Shown here one piece after another: positions 1 to 5,359 of a DNA stretch of 5,510 nucleotides (its first letter is position 1; every line of letters begins with the position of its first letter). The DNA comes from Bacteroidales bacterium. Its GTDB lineage: Bacteria; Bacteroidota; Bacteroidia; Bacteroidales; JAOZVK01. Location: NCBI GenBank assembly GCA_029938185.1, contig JAOZVK010000400.1:1-5510 (forward strand). The letters run 5' to 3'. The position numbers and the translations under genes were made by a program. The notes beneath the pieces were generated by a model. That model was not told the DNA's origin and ran no database searches. It saw only the letters and a program-made list of their open reading frames with translations.

Positions 1-19
1 TATCTTAACATTGTTATGC

Positions 20-36
20 CCCCCTTCGGGGGTTTT
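20..36 (+). terminator. Short C/G hairpin with UUCG loop, probable terminator
   Basis: A run of C (19-24) faces a run of G (28-32) across a TTC/TTCG loop and is followed by four T (33-36). C24-UUCG-G29 is the classic very stable tetraloop. It probably ends a plus-strand gene lying left of the window. The stem is only 4-5 bp and the T run is short, so this is a moderate call. Confidence 0.5.
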
Positions 37-159
37 AATAGCTGACGCATTAAATGAAATATAATGTTGTGGTTTAAAACATGTCACATATTCTTATTTA
101 TATGCGTTGTATGTTGTTATATTTTTTAATTGCAATGAAAATCAATAATATAATCGCCT

Positions 160-195
160 ACTGTCGGTGTGGCTTTAAGCCACACCGACAGTTTT
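160..195 (+). terminator. Strong GC-rich hairpin, probable intrinsic terminator
   Basis: A perfect inverted repeat has arms 160-175 and 177-192 around a single T at 176. In RNA this gives a stem of about 13 bp or more with a TTTAA loop, followed by TTTT (192-195). It stands out as a G+C island in A/T-rich DNA. The T run favours plus-strand termination; the minus-strand side has no T run. No gene lies between it and the hairpin at 20-36, so it may be a backup terminator or end a short non-coding transcript. Confidence 0.6.
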
Positions 196-234
196 AAACA
201 AGCAAGATGTAACAAACCAGTACAAAATATGAAA

Positions 235-427
235 TATAAGGTCTTCAACCTATTTAATATTGCTCAGGAATCGTTAAAAAATAATTTTCCGATTTATTTT
301 TTGTAAGATACTTATATTTAGGTGCAAACCAATTCATAGTTTATAATTCGTCATTTTTTTATTATTTGCGATTGTTTTAAAAAAAAAGAACTGTTTTTGT
401 GAGTTCTGAAGCTTAGGTAAGACCTTA
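235..427 (+). repeat. MITE-like or structured-RNA element, copy 1
   Basis: The left end (237-252) reads TAAGGTCTTCAACCTA, and the reverse complement of the right end (414-427) reads TAAGGTCTTACCTA. These are terminal inverted repeats that match apart from a 2-base gap. The first 29 bases (234-262) match the reverse complement of 3798-3826 at 27 of 29 positions. An inner pair (near 248-263 and 311-323) also tends to pair. No ORF is inside. No target-site duplication is visible, so a mobile origin is inferred, not shown. An alternative is a folded small RNA, because a terminator follows at 437-463. Confidence 0.45.
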
Positions 428-436
428 GTGTTCTAC

Positions 437-463
437 AAAAAAAAGGCTCAGAGAGCCTTTTTT
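437..463. terminator. Bidirectional intrinsic terminator
   Basis: GGCTC (445-449) pairs with GAGCC (453-457) across a 3-base AGA loop, flanked by eight A on the left and six T on the right, so it can act on either strand. On the minus strand it lies about 30 bases after the stop codon of the gene at 497-820 and is followed by eight U, which makes it that gene's natural terminator. On the plus strand it could end a transcript through the repeat element at 235-427. Confidence 0.8.
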
Positions 464-496
464 AATTTAAAGATAAATTGATCTTCAATAATAATA

Positions 497-820
497 TTAT
501 TTTACAGTCAATATATCATTATTGTCAGCAAGTTTCGAGTTGTCTTCTACTGCTATTTGTACAGCTATATCAAATTTAGCTTGAAATGCTTTTTCAAACT
601 CATCAACAGTCATTTTTTCTGTAACTTCAAAGTCACCTAAACCTGCCAATGTTTCTCTTTCATCAGCTACTTCACCCAAACGTTTTTTATCATCTGCAAA
701 TCTTGCTCCTCTACCTGCATTATTTCCTTGATAAACTCTTAGACTATATCCAAATGTATCTTTAAATTTTCCTTTTAATGTTAGGACAGTCATACGTCCA
801 TCAACTTTAAATTCTCCCAT
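497..820 (-). CDS. Small conserved-type protein with two internal repeats, function unknown
   Basis: This gene encodes a 107-residue soluble protein with no signal peptide, membrane segment or cysteine. It consists of two related halves. Residues 3-31 carry F-K-V-x-x-R-M-T-V, an amphipathic helix-like stretch and a LRVY strand; residues 64-93 repeat F-E-V-x-x-K-M-T-V, helix, and QIAV. Each half is followed by a similar tail: FADD...L at 41-48 and LADN...L at 98-104. The likely pattern per half is strand-helix-strand. It resembles uncharacterised Bacteroidetes proteins I recall with the same LRVY...FADD signature, but I cannot name a family or a function. The ATG at 820 is preceded by A/T-rich leader without a Shine-Dalgarno site. 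It is a single-gene unit with its own terminator at 437-463. I see no clear -7 box upstream. Confidence 0.8.
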   Translation of the reverse strand: MGEFKVDGRMTVLTLKGKFKDTFGYSLRVYQGNNAGRGARFADDKKRLGEVADERETLAGLGDFEVTEKMTVDEFEKAFQAKFDIAVQIAVEDNSKLADNNDILTVK

Positions 821-1222
821 AATGTATTGTTATTTAAATTAATATAATTATAAATTTTATGTATGATTTTTTACCAATATATAGTTATAAAAACCATAAT
901 TTTCACTAAAATTCTAAATTTACGAATATATATTTAGTTTTATCAGACTAAGATATGTATTATTTATTATTAATCAAATAAAAAAATAAATAAAAAATAA
1001 TATATTCTATACTTTAATACCTATTTAGTTATATTTATTTTTTTATATCACAGATATTCAGCCATTAGTATATTTGAAAGGAATAAAATTTTATATAAAT
1101 AAACTTTATAAGTTATTAATTTTATAACTTTACAATATAAAAAATTTTAAAGATTTAATCTTTTTTTTTCCAAACTATGAATATGTAGTGAAACAAGTCA
1201 TAAGTTTCTTTAGTTTACTTAG

Positions 1223-1276
1223 ACAAGATTAACAGTAATTACATGTTTAAAATCCTGTTAATCATGTAAATCATGT
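1223..1276. repeat. Three tandem 9-bp units with an inverted partner
   Basis: Three contiguous 9-mers run 1250-1258 (AAATCCTGT), 1259-1267 (TAATCATGT) and 1268-1276 (AAATCATGT). An inverted unit lies at 1223-1231, and GATTAACAG (1227-1235) pairs perfectly with CTGTTAATC (1255-1263). Extended to 13 bases (1223-1235 and 1255-1267) there is one mismatch. It sits 9 bases before a candidate promoter of nnrE-nnrD, so an operator role is possible. It also resembles short 9-12 bp intergenic repeats (ACATGATTA/ACAGGATTT type) that I recall from several bacterial phyla. Confidence 0.5.
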
Positions 1277-1284
1277 CAAGTTGT

Positions 1285-1292
1285 TACATTTG
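1285..1292 (+). promoter_or_regulatory. Candidate Bacteroidetes -7 box for nnrE-nnrD
   Basis: TACATTTG fits TAnnTTTG. It would start a transcript near 1299, leaving a leader of about 130 bases before the ATG at 1428. No convincing -33 TTTG is seen. In DNA this A/T-rich several matches are expected by chance, and another lies at 1069-1076, so support is weak. Confidence 0.3.
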
Positions 1293-1427
1293 TAAACTTA
1301 ATCAATTTATGTCTTAATACAGTAGTAATAATATTTTCAACATTAATAGATTAAATCCTCTAATTAAAAATATCACTTTATTTAGGAATTGTAAAAAACA
1401 ACTTAATAATTGTAAAATTTTAAATAA

Positions 1428-2954
1428 ATGAAAATATTCACATCTAAAAAAGTACAAGAAATTGATAAATATACAATAGAAAACGAGCCAATTTTGTCAA
1501 TAAATTTAATGGAACGTGCAGCAAAAAACTGTACTGAATGGATTATAAAAAAATTTACTTTAAATAAAAAAATTAAAATTTTGGTTGGGCCTGGCAATAA
1601 TGGAGGAGATGCGTTGGCAATTGCTAGAATGTTAATAGAAAAGAGGTACAATGTTAAAATATTTGTATTTATCAAAAAACTTTCGATTGATTCACAAATT
1701 AACTATGATAGATTAGTAAAACAAAATACGGTTACTTGTAAATTTATTGATAAAGAAAGCGATTTTCCTAAAATAGATAATGATGATATAATTATTGATG
1801 GTTTGTTTGGTTCTGGATTATCAAGACCACTTAAAGGATTTTTCGAGAAGCTTGTAAAACACGTTAATAGTAATAAAGCAACAATTGTTTCAATTGATAT
1901 TCCATCAGGTTTGTTTAGCGAAAACAATAGTTTATTGGTAACAGATTATGATAATAGTTATAAAAATGCAATTAAAGCTGATTATACCATAACACTTGAA
2001 CTTCCTTTTTTATCATTTATGTTTCCCGACACTGAGAAACATGTAGGAGAGCTTAATATTATTCCAATAGGATTGCACAAAGAAATAATAAAAATAACAG
2101 AGGCTAAATATCACTATTTAAGCTCAAAATGTATATTGAAAAGATTAATCAAAAGAACAAAGTTTTCGCATAAAGGTACTTTTGGTCATGCACTTTTGTT
2201 GGCTGGTAGTTATGGAAAAATGGGTGCAGCAATTTTGGCATCAAAAGCATGTTTGCGTTCTGGTGTAGGGCTACTAACTGTGCATGTACCAATTACTGGT
2301 TATGAAATTATGCAAATATCAGTTCCCGAAGCAATGGTGTGTATTGACGAATCGGGAACAAAATTTTGTAAACTATCCGAAACAAAAAAATATAATGCAA
2401 TAGGAGTTGGTCCTGGAATTGGTATGAAACAATCGACCCAACAACTATTTAAAGGAATGCTTGAAAAAATTGATAAGCCAATTGTTATAGATGCTGATGC
2501 AATTAATATTTTGGCCGAAAACAAAAGTTGGATTAAACTATTACCAAAAAATAGTATTATTACTCCTCACCCTAAAGAGTTTGAGCGACTGGTTGGTAAG
2601 TCTGCAAATTACTATAAACGATTATTGCTTCAAATAGAATTTGCAATAAAATATCAGGTAATTTTGTTAGTAAAAGGTGCAAACACTTCAATTGCATGCC
2701 CTGATGGAAAGTGTTATTTTAATTCAACTGGAAATAATGGAATGGCTACAGCTGGTAGTGGAGATGTTTTAACAGGTATAATATTATCTTTATTAGCACA
2801 GGGATATTCTGCAAAAGATGCTTCAATTGTTGGAGTTTATATACATGGGCTATCTGCCGATATAGCTGTTAAACAAAAAAGCAAGCAAGCTCTTATAGCC
2901 AGTGATATTATAGGTTATTTAGGAAATGTATTTATAGAATTGAATAAAATGTGA
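1428..2954 (+). CDS. nnrD: Bifunctional NAD(P)H-hydrate epimerase / ADP-dependent dehydratase
   Basis: This cytosolic metabolite-repair enzyme of 508 residues has the usual length for the NnrE-NnrD fusion. The N-terminal epimerase (about 1-220) interconverts R and S forms of NAD(P)H hydrate; the C-terminal ribokinase-like dehydratase (about 235-505) converts the S form back to NAD(P)H using ADP. Epimerase motifs are GPGNNGGDAL (54-63), DGLFGSGL (124-131) and SIDIPSGL (155-162). Dehydratase motifs are KGTFGHALLLAGS (249-261), GVGPGIG (326-332), VIDADAIN (353-360), TPHPKEFERL (379-388), VKGANT (415-420) and GMATAGSGDVLTG (438-450) with the expected catalytic Asp446. Oddities: the conserved Lys usually found after Pro in the epimerase appears as Phe194, and GGDG reads GGDA. 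The ATG at 1428 gives the family-typical MKIFTSK start and has no Shine-Dalgarno site. It is a single gene, closed by the terminator at 2959-2998. Confidence 0.96.
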   Translation: MKIFTSKKVQEIDKYTIENEPILSINLMERAAKNCTEWIIKKFTLNKKIKILVGPGNNGGDALAIARMLIEKRYNVKIFVFIKKLSIDSQINYDRLVKQNTVTCKFIDKESDFPKIDNDDIIIDGLFGSGLSRPLKGFFEKLVKHVNSNKATIVSIDIPSGLFSENNSLLVTDYDNSYKNAIKADYTITLELPFLSFMFPDTEKHVGELNIIPIGLHKEIIKITEAKYHYLSSKCILKRLIKRTKFSHKGTFGHALLLAGSYGKMGAAILASKACLRSGVGLLTVHVPITGYEIMQISVPEAMVCIDESGTKFCKLSETKKYNAIGVGPGIGMKQSTQQLFKGMLEKIDKPIVIDADAINILAENKSWIKLLPKNSIITPHPKEFERLVGKSANYYKRLLLQIEFAIKYQVILLVKGANTSIACPDGKCYFNSTGNNGMATAGSGDVLTGIILSLLAQGYSAKDASIVGVYIHGLSADIAVKQKSKQALIASDIIGYLGNVFIELNKM

Positions 2955-2958
2955 TCAT

Positions 2959-2998
2959 AAAAACTTTGCCAAAACTTAATAATTTTGGCAAAGTTTTT
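2959..2998. terminator. Bidirectional terminator between convergent genes
   Basis: A perfect 16-bp stem (2959-2974 with 2983-2998) encloses an 8-base loop, with a T run on the plus side (2994-3000) and AAAAA on the left that becomes U on the minus strand. It begins five bases after the nnrE-nnrD stop codon and lies 15 bases beyond the stop of the minus-strand gene at 3014. It therefore serves both, best for the plus strand. Confidence 0.85.
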
Positions 2999-3013
2999 TT
3001 GTACACAACACGT

Positions 3014-3535
3014 TTAATCTAAATCAATATTTAGATTAAATTTTTCTTTAAGCATAAGAAGTGTTTCGGCGTTACCAACAACATTGTCAATAGGGTTGTT
3101 ATTATATTCAGTTTTTCTTAAATGCTTTATACCTTTTGATGTATCTTTTACCAGACCTTTATATAAGCTTCCAAAATTGTATGAGCTATTACCAAATGGA
3201 TTACTGCCTACAAAATAATAAAAATACCAGTTTATAAACATCCAATCAAAACCATTGTTATCACTTATAAATACAGGATCGCCTTTACTATTTTCCAATA
3301 ACCATTCCTGAAAATTCATTAAAACCTCTTCTGGTTCATCAAATTCAAACGTTTCTGTTCTGATATAGTCGTTTTTTTTAAGCTCGTCTTCACTATATTT
3401 TTTTGAAATAGGTTTTATTTTACCTATAAATGTTTTACTTAAAGTTGGTTCAACCACAACAGCTGCAAAAGAAACCATTGAGTAATCACCCGGAATAGGC
3501 CCATCAGTCACTACATCTACCATTATATAACTCAT
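3014..3535 (-). CDS. DEDD-fold 3'-5' exonuclease-like protein (Rv2179c-like), probable pseudoenzyme
   Basis: This protein of 173 residues has the RNase H/DEDD exonuclease fold of the Rv2179c-like exoribonuclease family, a normal length for the family. Visible are motif I DVVTDGPIPGDYSM (7-20), motif II DNNGFDWMFINWYF (92-105), then NPFG, SLYKGLVKDT and KHLRKT (112-142), and motif III NNNPIDNVVGNAE (145-157). Family members normally carry DxE in motif I and HNPVDDAxGNAE in motif III. Here Asp7 and Asp97 are kept, but the motif I Glu is Val9, the motif III His is Asn146 and the catalytic Asp is Asn151. Each change can arise by one base substitution. The rest of the fold signature is intact, so nuclease activity is probably lost while binding or a scaffold role may remain. 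The ATG at 3535 gives the family-typical N terminus; Met5 is an alternative start. It has its own promoter at 3576-3583. Confidence 0.88.
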   Translation of the reverse strand: MSYIMVDVVTDGPIPGDYSMVSFAAVVVEPTLSKTFIGKIKPISKKYSEDELKKNDYIRTETFEFDEPEEVLMNFQEWLLENSKGDPVFISDNNGFDWMFINWYFYYFVGSNPFGNSSYNFGSLYKGLVKDTSKGIKHLRKTEYNNNPIDNVVGNAETLLMLKEKFNLNIDLD

Positions 3536-3575
3536 AGTCTAAGATTTTAATTCTTTTTTAAAATAATATTAGATA

Positions 3576-3583
3576 CAAAAGTA
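3576..3583 (-). promoter_or_regulatory. -7 box of the exonuclease-like gene
   Basis: On the minus strand this reads TACTTTTG, an exact TAnnTTTG match and identical to the box before mscS. Transcription would start near 3570, leaving a leader of about 35 bases to the ATG at 3535. No clear -33 TTTG is seen at the usual spacing. Position and identity with the mscS box support the call. Confidence 0.55.
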
Positions 3584-3660
3584 TTAATTAATTTCACAAT
3601 TTCATAAAAATAGTTATAAAACATGTTTTTTCAATACTTTTCTTAAAAGTTAAAAAAACC

Positions 3661-3826
3661 TATAAGGTTTCATTTTGGCACTATCTTGATATTTGTAAAA
3701 GAGAATGGAAAATAACTAAGCACCGATACAAAAGTTTTTACCTATTTAGTATAGAGCTTACTTTTTGAAATACCGTTTATTATATATCTTGCGTAAGCAA
3801 CATTAAATAGGTCGAAGACCTTATAT
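3661..3826 (-). repeat. MITE-like or structured-RNA element, copy 2 (inverted relative to copy 1)
   Basis: The right end on the minus strand (3825 downward) reads TATAAGGTCTTCGACCTA, nearly identical to the left end of copy 1 at 235-252. The left end (3661 onward) reads TATAAGGTTTCA, forming imperfect terminal inverted repeats. Inside, ACCTATTTAGTATAGAGC (3740-3757) and the arm at 3793-3812 make an imperfect inverted repeat of about 20 bases, and AGGTC-GAA-GACCT (3809-3821) is a small hairpin. On the minus strand, AAACCT-TAT-AGGTTT followed by a T run (3670-3652) could act as a weak terminator. No ORF and no obvious target duplication is seen. Confidence 0.45.
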
Positions 3827-4011
3827 GTAGCTATGCTTGGAATTGAATATCTAAGCCAAATAATTTATAAACTTCCTATTCCGATGTGCAACTATACTAT
3901 ATACATGAATGCTTTTATTTATAAATAATTAATATAGTTCACTATCACAATTATACTCTAAACGGTTATAATTTCAACATTAACAAACTGTTATCAACTA
4001 TTAATCAAAGT

Positions 4012-4047
4012 ATTGTACCATTGTATCATCGAATAATTGTACCATTT
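4012..4047. repeat. 8-bp direct repeats upstream of mscS
   Basis: TTGTACCA (4013-4020), TTGTATCA (4021-4028) and TTGTACCA (4037-4044) lie in the same phase, 8 and 16 bases apart; the first and last extend to a shared 11-mer ATTGTACCATT. The intervening eight bases (4029-4036) do not match. The array is about 130 bases upstream of the mscS -7 box. It could be a protein-binding array or a simple local duplication. Confidence 0.45.
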
Positions 4048-4173
4048 AAAAGTATATAAAAAAAAACAATTATAATTTAAATTAAGTTGCTTAAAAATAG
4101 TAATATATACAAAGCAATTAGAATAATGTAAATAAAAAGATATATAATTTTATATATTTCAAACTTTTATTAA

Positions 4174-4181
4174 TACTTTTG
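4174..4181 (+). promoter_or_regulatory. -7 box of the mscS promoter
   Basis: TACTTTTG matches TAnnTTTG exactly and is placed 46 bases before the mscS ATG, giving an expected start near 4188 and a leader of about 40 bases. The -33 element is not clear. Confidence 0.6.
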
Positions 4182-4227
4182 CGATAAATTTTATTTTAAA
4201 AACAAAGATTTATTAATAAATTAAATT

Positions 4228-5040
4228 ATGGGAGAAATACAGAAATATTTAGATATGGGATTGGAGTTAATAATAGGATATGCTCCAAAATTAGTGTTAG
4301 CAATATTAACACTCATAATAGGTCTAAAAGTAATAAAAATACTTAATAAACTAATACTAAATAGTTTAAAGAAAACCAACTTAGATGAAACCGCCACACC
4401 ATTTGTTGCAAATTTCATTAAATGGATTCTAAAATTTGTTCTATTAATTAGTATTGCTTCAATGATTGGTATTGAAACAACATCATTTGTAGCTCTATTA
4501 GGAACAGTTGGTTTGGCAGTTGGTTTAGCTTTGCAAGGAACTTTGGCTAATTTTGCTGGAGGAGTTCTACTAATGATATTTAAACCATACAATGTGGGCG
4601 ATTTGGTTGATGCATTAGGGAAATTTGGAGAAGTAAAAGAAGTTCAAATATTTAATACAATTTTATTAACTCCTGAAAATAAAACTGTAATATTACCAAA
4701 TGGAGCAGTTTCTAATAGTCATATTACTAATTTTTCAAAAGAAGGCAAACTAAGAGTTGATTTAACAATAGGTATTTCATATACTTCAGATATAAAGAAA
4801 GCAAAAGAGATATTGATTAAAACAATGGAATCTAATCCTAAAGTACTAAAAACCCCTGAACCAATGGTAGCAGTAGGCGAATTAGCTGATAGTTCAATAA
4901 ATTTAGTGGTTCGACCATGGAGTACACCCGAAGATTACTGGGACGTTTATTTTGGTACACTCGAAGAATGCAAAAATGCATTAGATGCTGGAGGTATAAA
5001 TATTCCATTTCCACAAATGGATATTTTTATTAAAAAATAA
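4228..5040 (+). CDS. mscS: MscS-family small-conductance mechanosensitive channel
   Basis: This inner-membrane channel opens under membrane tension and releases solutes during osmotic downshock; family members form heptamers. At 270 residues it is slightly shorter than E. coli MscS (286), mainly at the N terminus. Three hydrophobic segments are visible: TM1 about 17-45, TM2 about 62-82, and TM3 about 86-118 with the Gly/Ala-rich pore helix GLAVGLALQG (95-104). By alignment, Leu96 and Leu100 correspond to the E. coli pore constriction Leu105 and Leu109, Gly104 to the hinge Gly113, and Gly112 to Gly121. The cytoplasmic beta domain follows, with the FKPYNVGD, VQIFNT, LPNG and NFS signatures (118-170), then the alpha/beta C-terminal domain ending PFPQMDIFI. 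The ATG at 4228 has no Shine-Dalgarno site and lies downstream of a good -7 box. It is a single-gene unit; nothing in the sequence looks defective. Confidence 0.96.
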   Translation: MGEIQKYLDMGLELIIGYAPKLVLAILTLIIGLKVIKILNKLILNSLKKTNLDETATPFVANFIKWILKFVLLISIASMIGIETTSFVALLGTVGLAVGLALQGTLANFAGGVLLMIFKPYNVGDLVDALGKFGEVKEVQIFNTILLTPENKTVILPNGAVSNSHITNFSKEGKLRVDLTIGISYTSDIKKAKEILIKTMESNPKVLKTPEPMVAVGELADSSINLVVRPWSTPEDYWDVYFGTLEECKNALDAGGINIPFPQMDIFIKK

Positions 5041-5069
5041 AAAATTTAATCGTATAGAACCTTATAAAT

Positions 5070-5091
5070 AAAATAGATATAAAATAGATAT
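5070..5091. repeat. 11-bp tandem duplication
   Basis: AAAATAGATAT occurs twice in a row (5070-5080 and 5081-5091) in the spacer after mscS. It is probably a slippage duplication without function. An A/T-only inverted repeat lies further on (about 5118-5140) and might end the mscS transcript, but it is too composition-driven to call as a terminator. Confidence 0.6.
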
Positions 5092-5144
5092 AATTATTTT
5101 TAAAAAAAAAGTTAAATTTATTTTTTTTATAAAAAAATAAGACT

Positions 5145-5152
5145 TAGATTTG
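5145..5152 (+). promoter_or_regulatory. -7 box of the tRNA-Asp unit
   Basis: TAGATTTG matches TAnnTTTG. The predicted start near 5159 leaves only about 8 bases before the first tRNA at 5167, as expected for a tRNA unit. The -33 region is a T run rather than a clear TTTG. Confidence 0.6.
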
Positions 5153-5166
5153 CATCATAATATTTT

Positions 5167-5243
5167 GGTTTGGTAGTTCAGTTGGTTAGAATACATGCCT
5201 GTCACGCATGGGGTCGCGAGTTCGAGTCTCGTCCAGACCGCCA
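5167..5243 (+). tRNA. tRNA-Asp (GUC), copy 1, CCA encoded
   Basis: A complete cloverleaf can be folded by hand. Acceptor GGTTTGG (5167-5173) pairs with CCAGACC (5233-5239), with one T-G wobble. The D arm GTTC/GAAT has GG in its loop. Anticodon stem CATGC/GCATG is perfect around loop CTGTCAC, giving anticodon GTC for aspartate. Variable loop is GGGTC, the T stem GCGAG/CTCGT encloses TTCGAGT, and the discriminator is G at 5240, as expected for tRNA-Asp. CCA is encoded at 5241-5243. It is co-transcribed with the second copy 9 bases downstream. Confidence 0.97.
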
Positions 5244-5252
5244 AAAAATATT

Positions 5253-5326
5253 GGTTTGGTAGTTCAGTTGGTTAGAATACATGCCTGTCACGCATGGGGT
5301 CGCGAGTTCGAGTCTCGTCCAGACCG
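5253..5326 (+). tRNA. tRNA-Asp (GUC), copy 2, CCA not encoded
   Basis: This copy is identical to copy 1 over the 74-nt mature body, offset by 86 bases; identity runs over 5165-5241 and 5251-5327 (77 bases). It has the same anticodon GTC and G discriminator. After the discriminator the DNA reads CAAAG, so CCA is not encoded and must be added by the CCA-adding enzyme. The terminator stem starts two bases after the discriminator. It lies in the same transcript as copy 1 and probably arose by recent tandem duplication. Confidence 0.96.
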
Positions 5327-5327
5327 C

Positions 5328-5359
5328 AAAGCCCTTACAAATACGTAAGGGCTTTTTTT
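5328..5359 (+). terminator. Intrinsic terminator of the tRNA-Asp unit
   Basis: AAAGCCCTTAC (5328-5338) pairs perfectly over 11 bp with GTAAGGGCTTT (5345-5355) across a 6-base loop. Seven T (5353-5359) follow the GC-rich core. It directly follows the second tRNA, closing the unit. Confidence 0.92.

Larger units (their letters stand above)
821..1427. other. Gene-free A/T-rich intergenic region
   Basis: This gap separates two divergent genes, so it should carry promoters for both directions. I see no credible ORF. It contains A/T-only hairpins (for example arms 1110-1116 and 1124-1130, and 1149-1154 and 1158-1163) that composition alone can explain, a more complex repeat at 1223-1276, and TAnnTTTG matches on the plus strand at 1069-1076 and 1285-1292. 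ACCTATTTAGT at 1020-1030 matches 3740-3750 inside the second MITE-like copy, which is possibly a remnant or chance. Confidence 0.6.
3536..4227. other. Gene-free intergenic region between divergent genes
   Basis: No convincing gene is present. From left to right it holds the minus-strand promoter of the exonuclease-like gene (3576-3583), the second MITE-like element (3661-3826), an unremarkable A/T-rich stretch (about 3830-4010), an 8-bp iterated repeat (4012-4047) and the mscS promoter (4174-4181). A 31-codon open frame at 3833-3928 is not supported as a gene. Confidence 0.6.

Noticed and set aside
1069..1076. TATATTTG, another TAnnTTTG match
   Set aside because: It is over 350 bases from the nnrE-nnrD start in very A/T-rich DNA, where several such matches are expected by chance.
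1110..1163. A/T-only hairpins, including one followed by a T run (1149-1169)
   Set aside because: The stems are 6-7 bp of almost only A-T pairs with no gene upstream on that strand, so composition explains them.
1250..1276. Possible CRISPR-like array
   Set aside because: The units are 9 bp and contiguous without spacers, and there are no cas genes nearby.
1403..1675. Minus-strand open frame opposite the start of nnrE-nnrD
   Set aside because: It is antisense to a clearly conserved epimerase domain and has no recognisable protein features; it is a shadow frame, as are those at 1703-1927 and 2300-2524.
3833..3928. 31-codon plus-strand open frame after the second repeat element
   Set aside because: It is short, has no promoter or recognisable domain, and such frames are expected by chance.
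4221..4592. Minus-strand open frame of 123 codons opposite mscS
   Set aside because: It is antisense to the conserved membrane and pore region of MscS, and its composition is that of a mirrored membrane protein gene.
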